The notes beneath the pieces are model-generated. The model did no database searches, was not told the DNA's origin, and saw only the letters and a program-made list of their open reading frames with translations. The translations under genes and the position numbers were made by a program. Below, piece after piece: positions 33,014 to 42,300 of a DNA stretch of 43,534 nt; positions within the stretch are counted from its first letter, which is position 1, and every line of letters starts with the position of its first letter. This DNA comes from Clostridium sp. Cult2 (lineage in GTDB: Bacteria; Bacillota; Clostridia; Tissierellales; Tepidimicrobiaceae): assembly GCF_021655075.1 (NCBI RefSeq), contig NZ_PPXX01000052.1, positions 1 to 43,534 on the forward strand. Reading direction: 5' to 3'.

Positions 33014-34270
33014 TTAGTCAATTTTTGCTATATCCTTTCTAAAATAAATTCCATCAAAATCTAATTTAGAAATGTTTTTATATATTTTTTCTCTGGCTTC
33101 TTCTAAAGAATCCCCTAAGGCGGTTATTGATATTACTCTGCCACCATTAGTATATAATCTTCCCTCCTTTTCTATGGTTCCATTATGGAATATTATTATA
33201 TCTTCATCTACATCTTTAAGGCTTGTTATCTCCTTCCCTTTTTCATATTTCCCAGGGTAGCCCTTTGATGTAGCTACTACCGTTACACATCTTTTATCGT
33301 TCCAAATTAAATCCTCTTTAATTAAGTTGCCTTTTAATGTTTTTTCAAAAATATCTATTATATCGGATTTAAGCCTTGGAATTAAAACCTCAGTTTCTGG
33401 GTCACCAAATCTAACGTTAAACTCTAATACCTTTGGCATGTCCTTAGTTATCATTAAACCTATAAATATTATGCCATAATAGTCTATTTTTTCTTCTTTT
33501 AAACCCAATTGGATTTGAGTCAAAATTTCTTTTTCAATGGTTGTTTCTAAATCTTTATTAAATAATATATTAGGAGAATAACAACCTACTCCTCCAGTAT
33601 TTGGCCCTTCATCATTTTCAAATATCTGTTTATAATCTTTTGCGCTTTCCATAGGAACTATTTTCCCATCTGAAACAAAACATAGTAAAGAAGCTTCTAT
33701 CCCTTCTAAAAACTCTTCAATTATAACAGTCTCTCCTGCAGAACCAAAGGCTTTGTCCTTCATTATGTAATTTAAGCTGTCTATACCTTCTTCTCTAGTA
33801 TTACAAATTATTACACCTTTACCTAGACATAATCCATCTGCTTTTATTACTAATGGGTAATTAAATTTATCCAATCCATGGATGGCCTCTTCCAAATCCG
33901 TATATCTTTCATACTTTCCAGTAGGTATATTATATTTTTCCATAAAGCCTTTAGCATAGGCCTTGGACCCTTCCAGTTGAGCACCTTTTTTATTAACTCC
34001 AAAGATCTTTAATCCCTTTTCATTAAATCTATCCACTATTCCCATTACTAAAGGCCCCTCTGGACCTACTACTGTTAAATCAATATTTTCTTTTATTGCA
34101 AAATCCAATAATTTATCAATCTCCTCTGGCTGAATATCAATATTCTCAGCTATCTCCTTTGTACCTCCATTACCTGGAGCACAGTATACCTTAGAGACTT
34201 TTTTACTTTCAGCAATTTTCCAGCATAGAGCATGTTCTCTTCCACCACTACCTATGACTAAAACCTTCAT
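33014..34270 (-). CDS. purD: Phosphoribosylamine-glycine ligase (GAR synthetase)
   Basis: 418 aa ATP-grasp enzyme, joining glycine to phosphoribosylamine (step 2). It begins with the family signature KVLVIGSGGREHALCWKI. ATP-grasp features include VIKADGLCLGKGVII, VIIEEFLEG and LEFNVRFGDPETEVL. The loop GPNTGGVGCYSP is present. It starts 11 bp after purH with a GGAGTGATAC ribosome site. Confidence 0.96.
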   Translation of the reverse strand: MKVLVIGSGGREHALCWKIAESKKVSKVYCAPGNGGTKEIAENIDIQPEEIDKLLDFAIKENIDLTVVGPEGPLVMGIVDRFNEKGLKIFGVNKKGAQLEGSKAYAKGFMEKYNIPTGKYERYTDLEEAIHGLDKFNYPLVIKADGLCLGKGVIICNTREEGIDSLNYIMKDKAFGSAGETVIIEEFLEGIEASLLCFVSDGKIVPMESAKDYKQIFENDEGPNTGGVGCYSPNILFNKDLETTIEKEILTQIQLGLKEEKIDYYGIIFIGLMITKDMPKVLEFNVRFGDPETEVLIPRLKSDIIDIFEKTLKGNLIKEDLIWNDKRCVTVVATSKGYPGKYEKGKEITSLKDVDEDIIIFHNGTIEKEGRLYTNGGRVISITALGDSLEEAREKIYKNISKLDFDGIYFRKDIAKID

Positions 34271-34281
34271 AGTATCACTCC

Positions 34282-35814
34282 TTAATGTTTGAAATGTCTC
34301 ATTCCTGTAAACATCATAGCTATTCCATTTTTATCTGCTTCAACTATAGATTCTTCATCTCTCAAAGACCCACCAGGCTGAATTATAGCAGTTACCCCTG
34401 CTTTTGCCAAAGCTTCTACGGAATCCTTAAATGGGAAAAATCCATCTGAAGCCAGTACAGAACCCTTTACCTTTTCTCCTGCTCTTTCAATGGCAGCTTT
34501 CACTGCCCATACCCTATTTACCTCTCCCATACCAATTCCAATAGTTCCTTTATTCTTTGCTAATAATACACTATTGGATTTAACATTTTTTACTGCCTTC
34601 CAACTAAAGAGTAAATCTTCCATTTCCTCGTCTGTAGGTTTTCTTTTGGTGACTACTTTCAACTCTTCTCCTAACAATACTGTATCCCTTTCTTGAATTA
34701 GTATTCCTCCAAGAACTTTTTTTACATCTAGGGAAGGATAATCTTTTTTCATTATATTAGGTATTCTAAGTACCCTTATATTCTTTTTAGAAGTTAGAAT
34801 TTCTAAGGCTTTCTTAGTAAAGGCTGGTGCCATTACTATTTCAACGAATATGTCATTAATTCTTTTGGCCACGTCTTCATCGATTTCTCTATTTGCACTT
34901 ATTATGCCTCCAAAAATAGAGATTTTATCCGATTCATAGGCTTTATTATAAGCTTCCAATAAATCCTTTCCACTGCCTATACCACAAGGATTCGCATGTT
35001 TTACTGCTACTACTGTAGGTTCGTCGAATTCCTTTAATATCTCTAAAGCACCATTTCCATCGTTGATATTATTAAAGGATAATTCCTTTCCATGAAGCTT
35101 AATAGCTCCTGCAATAGTACCCTCTAAATTACCTGCTTCTTTATAAAAGGCTGCCTTTTGATGTGGATTCTCTCCATATCTTAATTCTTGTTTTTCCTTA
35201 AAAGATAGTGAAATAATCTCTGGAAAATCTACTGATTCTAGACTATTAAAATAGTTTCCAATCAATGAATCATAGTATGCAGTATATTGATATACCTTCC
35301 TTGCCAATGCTCTTCTCAAATCAATAGAGGTTTCACCTTTTGATTTTAATTCTTCTATGACCTTTTCATAATCGGAAGGGTCTATAACCACAGTAACGTA
35401 TTTATAATTTTTAGCTGCAGCTCTAATCATAGAAGGACCGCCAATATCTATATTTTCTATAATTTCTTCATGGCTTACCCCTTCTTTTTTTACTGTTTCT
35501 TCAAAAGGATATAAATTGTTGATTACCATGTCTACAGATTTAATATTTAAATCCTCTAAGGTTTTTTTATGTTCCTCACTATCCCTTTTATACAATAAAC
35601 CTCCATGGATATTGGGATGAAGGGTTTTTACTCTTCCATCTAATATTTCAGGAAAATGTGTAACATCCTCTATATCAATAATGTCAATACCTGCTTCCTT
35701 TAATATTTTGCTTGTTCCACCTGTGGAGATTATTTCCCAACCTAAACCAACTAATTCTTTTGCAAAATCAATAATTCCTTTTTTATCATAAACGCTTATT
35801 AATGCTCTTTTCAT
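34282..35814 (-). CDS. purH: Bifunctional AICAR formyltransferase / IMP cyclohydrolase
   Basis: 510 aa, the usual size. The N-terminal MGS-like cyclohydrolase domain (1-about 195) begins ALISVYDKKGIIDFAKEL and has STGGTSKIL and GRVKTLHPNIHGG. The C-terminal formyltransferase carries the catalytic Lys-His in AVKHANPCGIG, and ends ITAIIQPGGSLRDEE and MMFTGMRHFKH. It performs the last two steps to IMP and consumes 10-formyl-THF from Fhs. Confidence 0.97.
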   Translation of the reverse strand: MKRALISVYDKKGIIDFAKELVGLGWEIISTGGTSKILKEAGIDIIDIEDVTHFPEILDGRVKTLHPNIHGGLLYKRDSEEHKKTLEDLNIKSVDMVINNLYPFEETVKKEGVSHEEIIENIDIGGPSMIRAAAKNYKYVTVVIDPSDYEKVIEELKSKGETSIDLRRALARKVYQYTAYYDSLIGNYFNSLESVDFPEIISLSFKEKQELRYGENPHQKAAFYKEAGNLEGTIAGAIKLHGKELSFNNINDGNGALEILKEFDEPTVVAVKHANPCGIGSGKDLLEAYNKAYESDKISIFGGIISANREIDEDVAKRINDIFVEIVMAPAFTKKALEILTSKKNIRVLRIPNIMKKDYPSLDVKKVLGGILIQERDTVLLGEELKVVTKRKPTDEEMEDLLFSWKAVKNVKSNSVLLAKNKGTIGIGMGEVNRVWAVKAAIERAGEKVKGSVLASDGFFPFKDSVEALAKAGVTAIIQPGGSLRDEESIVEADKNGIAMMFTGMRHFKH

Positions 35815-35824
35815 CTAATCACTC

Positions 35825-36442
35825 CTATATAATTCTTACCTTTTTCCCTTCAATAGCTAGTCTGCCTTCACAGAAAAGTCTTATAGCCTCAGGTAGTAGC
35901 TCATGTTCAACTTTTAACACTCTTTCCTTCAAACTTTCTACAGTATCATTATCCTTTATCTCCACTGCCTTTTGAAGGATAATAGGTCCTGTATCCGTTC
36001 CTTCATCAACAAAATGGACTGTAACTCCAGTAAGTTTTACTCCTCTTTCTAGAGCCATTTCATGTACTCTTTCTCCATAACAGCCTTTCCCACAAAAGCT
36101 AGGTATTAAAGATGGATGAATATTTATTATTCGTCCTCTATATCTATAGATAAATTCCTCAGATAAAATATTCAAATAACCTGCAAGGACCACTAATTCT
36201 ACCTTTCTTTTAGATAATTCTTCTATTATCTTTTTATTATATTCTTCTCTTGAATTGAATTCTTTTCTATTTATATATATAGTTTCAATTCCTGCCTTTT
36301 TTGCCCTGATAAGACCATAGGCGTCTTTTCTATTGGATATTACTATCTGGAGTTTACCATCTATTTTCCCATTTTTAATATTATCTATAATTGCTTGAAG
36401 ATTGGTTCCACTTCCAGATATTAATACCCCTATATTTACCAT
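35825..36442 (-). CDS. purN: Phosphoribosylglycinamide formyltransferase, folate type
   Basis: 205 aa. Catalytic Asn-His lie in NIHPSLIPSF and the Asp in VDEGTDTGPII. The N-terminal phosphate loop is ISGSGTNLQAII. It formylates GAR with 10-formyl-THF. The loop SFCGKGCYGERVHEMAL replaces the more common SFPG form and is seen in clostridial proteins. The start overlaps the end of purM by 7 bp. Confidence 0.96.
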   Translation of the reverse strand: MVNIGVLISGSGTNLQAIIDNIKNGKIDGKLQIVISNRKDAYGLIRAKKAGIETIYINRKEFNSREEYNKKIIEELSKRKVELVVLAGYLNILSEEFIYRYRGRIINIHPSLIPSFCGKGCYGERVHEMALERGVKLTGVTVHFVDEGTDTGPIILQKAVEIKDNDTVESLKERVLKVEHELLPEAIRLFCEGRLAIEGKKVRII

Positions 36443-37464
36443 ATCGAAACCTTCTCCTCTCCCTTTTCAATTCTTCCTAATAGGGTAAATTCTTCATTTT
36501 TTTCTTTTAATTGATCAATTATTTCCTCTGCTTCATCTTTATCAACTATTAACACCATTCCTATTCCCATATTAAAGGTAGAATACATCTCTTTTTCACT
36601 TATATTTCCCCATTTTGCTAGTAGATGGAATATTTCTGGAGTGTTTATTTTAGAAATATCAATATTAGCTGTTAACTTATCAGGAACAATTCTAGGTATA
36701 TTTTCATAAAATCCACCGCCAGTTATATGGACTATTCCTTTAATATTGAATTTCTCTATTAAAGGTAGTGCTGCCTTTGTATATATTCTAGTAGGCTTCA
36801 ATAATTCTTCTCCTATGGTATTATCTAGTTCAGGAATGAATTCATCTACTTCAAATTTCATCTTATCAAATACTATCTTTCGAACAAGGGAATAACCATT
36901 GCTATGGACACCACTAGATGGTAGACCTATAATAACATCTCCTTCTTCTACCTTTGAACCATCAATAATCTTTTCCCTCTCCACTACTCCTACACAAAAA
37001 CCTGCTAAATCGTATTCATCTTCTTTATAAAAACCTGGCATTTCAGCTGTTTCACCACCGATTAAAGCTGCTTCTCCCTTTATACAACCATTGGCTATAC
37101 CCTCTACAATTGCTGCCATCTTTTCAGGAATTAGCTTTCCTGTAGCAATATAGTCTAAAAAGAATAAAGGCTTTGCTCCTTGGCAGAGTATATCGTTAAC
37201 GCACATGGCTACACAGTCTTCTCCAATGGTATTGTGTTTATCCATCATAAAGGCTATTTTCAACTTAGTTCCCACTCCATCGGTACCGGAAACCAAAACT
37301 GGTTCCTTATAGGATTTAGCATCTAACTGAAATAGACCTGAAAAACCACCAATATCTGATAACACACCTTCTTTGTAAGTCTTCTTTAACATATCCTTTA
37401 TCAATTGGACTTCTTTGTAACCTGCTTCTTTATCTACGCCTGCCTCCTTATAGGTAAGTTTCAT
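36436..37464 (-). CDS. purM: Phosphoribosylformylglycinamidine cyclo-ligase (AIR synthetase)
   Basis: 342 aa. It converts FGAM to AIR with ATP. Features: an N-terminal metal/nucleotide region SGTDGVGTKLKIAF, MCVNDILCQGAKPLFFLDYIA, the GGETAEMPGFY loop, SSGVHSNGYSLVRK, and VHITGGGFYENIPR near the C-terminus. Full length, no anomalies. It starts 14 bp after purF. Confidence 0.97.
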   Translation of the reverse strand: MKLTYKEAGVDKEAGYKEVQLIKDMLKKTYKEGVLSDIGGFSGLFQLDAKSYKEPVLVSGTDGVGTKLKIAFMMDKHNTIGEDCVAMCVNDILCQGAKPLFFLDYIATGKLIPEKMAAIVEGIANGCIKGEAALIGGETAEMPGFYKEDEYDLAGFCVGVVEREKIIDGSKVEEGDVIIGLPSSGVHSNGYSLVRKIVFDKMKFEVDEFIPELDNTIGEELLKPTRIYTKAALPLIEKFNIKGIVHITGGGFYENIPRIVPDKLTANIDISKINTPEIFHLLAKWGNISEKEMYSTFNMGIGMVLIVDKDEAEEIIDQLKEKNEEFTLLGRIEKGEEKVSIW

Positions 37465-37478
37465 AGCATTTCTCCTCT

Positions 37479-38828
37479 CTATAATAAATCTTTACTTACT
37501 GGATACTCACCACTAAAACATCCAGTACAATAGCCGTTTTCTCCTTCTACTGCCTCCATTAGGCCTTCTAAGGATAGAAAACATAGGGAATCAGCCCCTA
37601 TGATATCCTTTATTTCATCAATGGTTTTTTCACCTGCTATTAGATTTTCCCTTTTTGGGGTATGCATTCCTAGATTACAAGGATATTTTACAGGTGGCGC
37701 TGCTACCCTTACATGAACTTCTTTAGCCCCTGCTTTTTTTAGCATTCCCACTATTCTCCTCATAGTAGTACCTCTTACTATAGAATCATCTACCAGTATT
37801 ACTCGCTTTCCTTCTACATTTTCCTTCAATACATTTAATTTGATTCTAACTCCCTGTTCCCTTAATTCCTGAGTAGGTTGTATAAAGGTTCTTCCTACAT
37901 ATCTATTTTTTATTAAACCTTCATCATAAGGAATTTTAGATTCTTCTGCATATCCAATGGCTGCTACCGTTCCAGAGTCAGGGGCAGAGATTACTATATC
38001 ACCTTTTGCTGGACATTCCTCAGCTAGGTTACGTCCTGCTTTCCGTCTCAAAAGATATATGCTCTTCCCATCTAATTTACTATCTGGTCTAGCCAAATAT
38101 ATTATTTCAAAAAGACAAATATTTTTTTCTTTAGCTTCTTTTGTTCTAACGGATTTTATGTCTCCATCGATTATTACTACCATTTCCCCTGGTTCTACAT
38201 CTCTGATAAATTCTGCTCCTATGGTGTCAAGGGCACAAGTTTCAGAAGATAGTATATAATCATTTCCCAACTTTCCTATACATAAGGGTTTTAATCCATA
38301 AGGGTCTCTAACACCAATTAGCCTATCATTAGTCATGGTAACCAATGCATAGGAGCCCTTAATATCCTTAACAGCTTTTATTATGGCTTGCTCTATATCC
38401 TCCATATGGTATCTAGCTATTAAATTGGCAATTACTTCAGTATCGATGGAAGACTGAAATATTACTCCATCATCCTCCATTTTTTCTCTCAATTCTATAA
38501 AATTCACAAGACTTCCATCATAAGCTAGAGCCAATGCTCCTTTTTTATATCCTACAACTAAAGGCTCTGCATTTGCTGTAGTAGTCACTATTGGGCTTCC
38601 AGACCTAACATGTCCTATGCCTATATTGCCTCTTAGCCTGTTCAATACATCTTTATTTAATACCTCATGGGCCAATCCTAAATCCTTATAATAATCTATA
38701 TATCCATTGTTATTTATTGCCACTCCAGCACTAACTTGACCTCTATGCTGAAGAGCATATAATCCATAATAGATTATCTTAGATATATCTCTTTTATCCT
38801 TACTGTATATTCCAAAAACTCCACACAA
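37479..38828 (-). CDS. purF: Amidophosphoribosyltransferase with altered glutamine pocket
   Basis: 449 aa from a TTG at 38828, chosen because AAAGGGTG is 6 nt upstream and this places the nucleophile Cys right after the initiator Met (MCGVFGIY); a GTG at 38837 would abut the SD. The PRPP loop VILVDDSIVRGTT and C-terminal iron-sulfur-type cysteines (SLCFLSL, CTGCFSGEYP) are present. But several glutaminase-domain motifs differ from the family: RGQES reads RGQVS (29-33), VRYSTAG reads VRSGSPI (74-80), NAQP reads NAEP (86-89), and HNGN (oxyanion hole) reads YDGS (103-106). Asp129 in SSIDTE is kept. PurF enzymes can use free NH3 at the PRPP site, so this may be an ammonia-preferring enzyme. Confidence 0.95.
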   Translation of the reverse strand: MCGVFGIYSKDKRDISKIIYYGLYALQHRGQVSAGVAINNNGYIDYYKDLGLAHEVLNKDVLNRLRGNIGIGHVRSGSPIVTTTANAEPLVVGYKKGALALAYDGSLVNFIELREKMEDDGVIFQSSIDTEVIANLIARYHMEDIEQAIIKAVKDIKGSYALVTMTNDRLIGVRDPYGLKPLCIGKLGNDYILSSETCALDTIGAEFIRDVEPGEMVVIIDGDIKSVRTKEAKEKNICLFEIIYLARPDSKLDGKSIYLLRRKAGRNLAEECPAKGDIVISAPDSGTVAAIGYAEESKIPYDEGLIKNRYVGRTFIQPTQELREQGVRIKLNVLKENVEGKRVILVDDSIVRGTTMRRIVGMLKKAGAKEVHVRVAAPPVKYPCNLGMHTPKRENLIAGEKTIDEIKDIIGADSLCFLSLEGLMEAVEGENGYCTGCFSGEYPVSKDLL

Positions 38829-38850
38829 ATTTTTCACCCTTTCGGCTTCA

Positions 38851-39333
38851 TTAAATATTCCTTATTTTCTTATCCATTTCTTTAACTTCTTCTGCCATTT
38901 CCAATTTATATTCTTTGAATTTTTCCCTTAACTCTGGATATTTTACTGATAGAATTTGAACTGCTAAGAGCCCTGCATTTTCTCCACCATTAATGGCTAC
39001 AGTAGCTACTGGAACACCTTTAGGCATTTGAACTATGGATAATAAGGAGTCCAATCCATCCATGGTAGATGATTTTATAGGCAGCCCAATAACTGGAAGG
39101 GGAGTTATACCAGCTATAACGCCAGCTAAATGAGCTGCCTTACCTGCAGCAGCAATTATTACTTCTATCCCTCTTTCTTCAGCTGTTCTTGCATATTCTG
39201 CTGCTTCAAAAGGGGTTCTATGGGCAGAAATGACCCTTGTTTCCATTTCCACACCAAATTTTTCTAAGATATTAATAGATTTTTCCACAATTTCTTTATC
39301 AGAGATACTTCCCATTATAATAGCAACCTTCAT
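38851..39333 (-). CDS. purE: N5-carboxyaminoimidazole ribonucleotide mutase / AIR carboxylase
   Basis: 160 aa from the ATG at 39333 (AAAGG 9 nt upstream; an ATG at 39360 adds nine residues). Motifs: [26 protein letters not shown] (catalytic His), and [17 protein letters not shown]. It moves CO2 onto AIR to form CAIR. No purK lies here, so it is open whether this is a mutase working with a distant PurK or a direct AIR carboxylase. purC does not follow, unlike many clostridial operons. Confidence 0.95.
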   Translation of the reverse strand: MKVAIIMGSISDKEIVEKSINILEKFGVEMETRVISAHRTPFEAAEYARTAEERGIEVIIAAAGKAAHLAGVIAGITPLPVIGLPIKSSTMDGLDSLLSIVQMPKGVPVATVAINGGENAGLLAVQILSVKYPELREKFKEYKLEMAEEVKEMDKKIRNI

Positions 39334-39358
39334 TTTATACATCCTTTCTTTTTCATTC

Positions 39359-39385
39359 AAGACAAGAGAACCGTCCCCCTGTCTT
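39359..39385 (-). repeat. REP-like asymmetric hairpin between purL and purE
   Basis: On the minus strand AAGACAGGGGGA pairs with TCTCTTGTCTT around a CGG loop: 12 bp including several G-U pairs. On the plus strand the same pairs are mismatched, so only the minus RNA (or ssDNA) folds well. GC content is far above its surroundings. This strand-biased hairpin with a GGGGGACGG core resembles REP-type dispersed elements. Confidence 0.55.
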
Positions 39386-39397
39386 ATGTCTTACAAT

Positions 39398-42300
39398 TTA
39401 ACTAAAATAATCTACTCCTGCTTTAAATAATCCGTCTTCTTTACTTCTTTCCACATTCTTATATAATCCTTCACCTAATCTATCTGAATTAGCAACTCTA
39501 CCTAATATTCTTCCATCTGGGCTTGTTATACTTTCTATATTATAAATGGAGCCTGTTAGATTTTCATCTAGGTACTGGGTTGCTATTTGTCCCTTTTCTA
39601 TTAGGCTTTCTATTATCTCCTTATTTCCAACTATCCTTCCTTCCTTAGTGGATAGGGGTAATATTTGAACATCTCCTACCGTTGTATTATTAAACCAAGG
39701 TGATAAGTTAGATACAATTTTCACCTTTGCCATAGTGGATATATGGTAGCCTAAATTATTGTAAGTTATATTGATGGAATTTTTATCTAAATCCTTAATC
39801 TCACCATAAGGTATGAGACCAGATTTAATTAAGCCTTGGAACCCATTGCCTATTCCTAATATTAAACCATCTCTATAGTTTAACAGTTCCATTAAAGCCT
39901 CTTTCATATAGGAATTTTTCAATATATTGGCTAATAATTTTCCTCCACCATCAGGTTCATCCCCTAATATTGCTCCATCAGGTAAACCAAGTATTTGAGC
40001 TTCTTTTATCCTTCTTGCCATCTCTTTTAAAGAATCCTCTATTGTATTTTTATCAAAAGTTCTAAATACAAAGGTTTCAACTTCAGCTCCTGCATTTTCA
40101 AAGGATTTTGTCATATCATATTCTCCATAGGTGCCAGTAAATATAGGAATAAACACCTTTGGCTTTGCTATTTTTACACTTGCTTTTTTGATTTTACCAT
40201 CAGAATATAAGATTTCTTTAGGTTCATATATATGATTATCCTTTGCAGGGAATACATCCATCAATGGTTTATTCCATTCTTCTATTAATAGATTTAAATC
40301 CAATTTTTCATTAGATATTTCTATATATTCTTCCTCTAGGGTATTTCCTAATAATCTATAATCTAAGCCTCTCAATAGCTCTTCTGGTTTATCTTTCATT
40401 TCTACTATAATAGAGCCATATAAAGGTAAGAATAAATCTTCTTCCCTATAATCATCAAGGAATTTAAATCCTATTTTATTTCCAAAAGTCATTTCTGATA
40501 TACTTCTTGCTATACCTCCAGATTTCACTGTAGAGGCAGATATTATCTTTCCATCATCTATTAATTCCTTTATCCTTATATAGTTATTTTTCAACTGTTC
40601 AAAATCTACCATCCCATGTTCATCTATATATAATGGGATTAATACTACATTATTTCTGGCTTCTTTAAATTCTGGAGAAATAATGTTTTGGACCTTATCT
40701 GAAGTAACTGCAAAACTGATTATTGTTGGAGGTACATCAATATCTTCAAAAGTACCTGACATACTATCCTTACCACCAATACTTGGAATATCCAGCTTTT
40801 TCTCCGCTAGAAAAGCTCCCAGCAAAGCAGCAAAGGGTTTACCCCATTTTTTATGATCTTTATCTAATCTTGCAAAATATTCTTGGAAAGTTAATCTTAC
40901 TTTCCTAAAATCTCCTCCCATAGCTGTAATCTTTGCCAAAGATTCAACAACCGCAAAAATACCTCCATGGAAAGGACTCCATTTTGAAAGATTTGGATCA
41001 AATCCATAACTCATTAATGAACAAGTATTGGTTTCTCCCTCTAAAACTGGAATCTTAGCAACCATTCCCTCTGTAGTAGTCAATCTATATTTACCACCTA
41101 AAGGCATTAGAACTGTCCCACTACCTACACTATGGTCGAATTTTTCTATAAGACCTTTTTGATTGGCGTGGTTTAGGTAAGTTAGATTTTTTATCCAGTT
41201 TTCTTTAATATCTTTTCCATCTAAATAGGATGGTTTATGGTGTAAATAAGCTGTTTCACTAGGGTTTTCCACAGATACTTTTATCTTTTTCCTTATTCCA
41301 TTGGTATCTAAAAATTCTCTAGATATATTAACTATAGGATTCCCTCTCCAATTCATAAATAACCTATTATCAGCGGTGACTGTAGCAACTACTGTAGTCT
41401 CCAAATCCTCTTCTTCTGCATATTTAATAAAAGATTCTAGATTTTCTTTATGGATTACTACTGCCATCCTTTCTTGTGATTCAGAAAGAGCAATTTCTGT
41501 TCCATCTAGTCCTGGATATTTAAGTGGAACTTTGTCTAAGTCTATATTCAACCCAGGTGCTAATTCTCCTATGGCTACCGAAACACCACCAGCACCAAAA
41601 TCGTTACATTTCATGATCATTTTACTTAAATTTTCGTTTCTAAATAGTCTAAGTATTTTTCTTTCAAGTGGAGGATTTCCTTTTTGAACTTCTGCTCCAC
41701 CAGTTTCTAAAGATTCTTCTGTATGTTTTCTTGAAGAACCTACTGCACCGCCTAGCCCATCTTTTCCTGTCCTACCTCCTACTAACAAAACTATATCCCC
41801 AGGTTCAGAAGATTTTCTTATTACATTTTCTCTAGGTGCAGCTGCTACTAAAGCTCCAACTTCCATTCTCTTGGCTACATATCCCTCATGATATATTTCC
41901 CTTACATATCCACCAGGAACACCTATCTGATTCCCATAGGAACTATAACCTTCCATGGCAGATTGGGTAATCTTTCTTTGTGGTAGCTTACCAGCTAATG
42001 TGTTTTCGAAACTTTGTCTTGGATCGCTTGCTCCTGTAATCCTCATAGCTTGATATACATAAGCTCTACCAGAAAGAGGATCTCTTATACATCCTCCTAA
42101 ACATGTAGAAGCTCCACCAAAAGGTTCTATCTCTGTTGGGTGGTTATGGGTTTCATTTTTAAACATTAAAAGCCATTTTTCTATCTTTCCATCTACATCT
42201 ACATCTATTTCTATACTGGCTGCATTCACTTCTTCTGATTCTTCTAAATCATCTAATAATCCTTTTTTCTTTATCTCCTTCATATTTATAGTTGCTAAAT

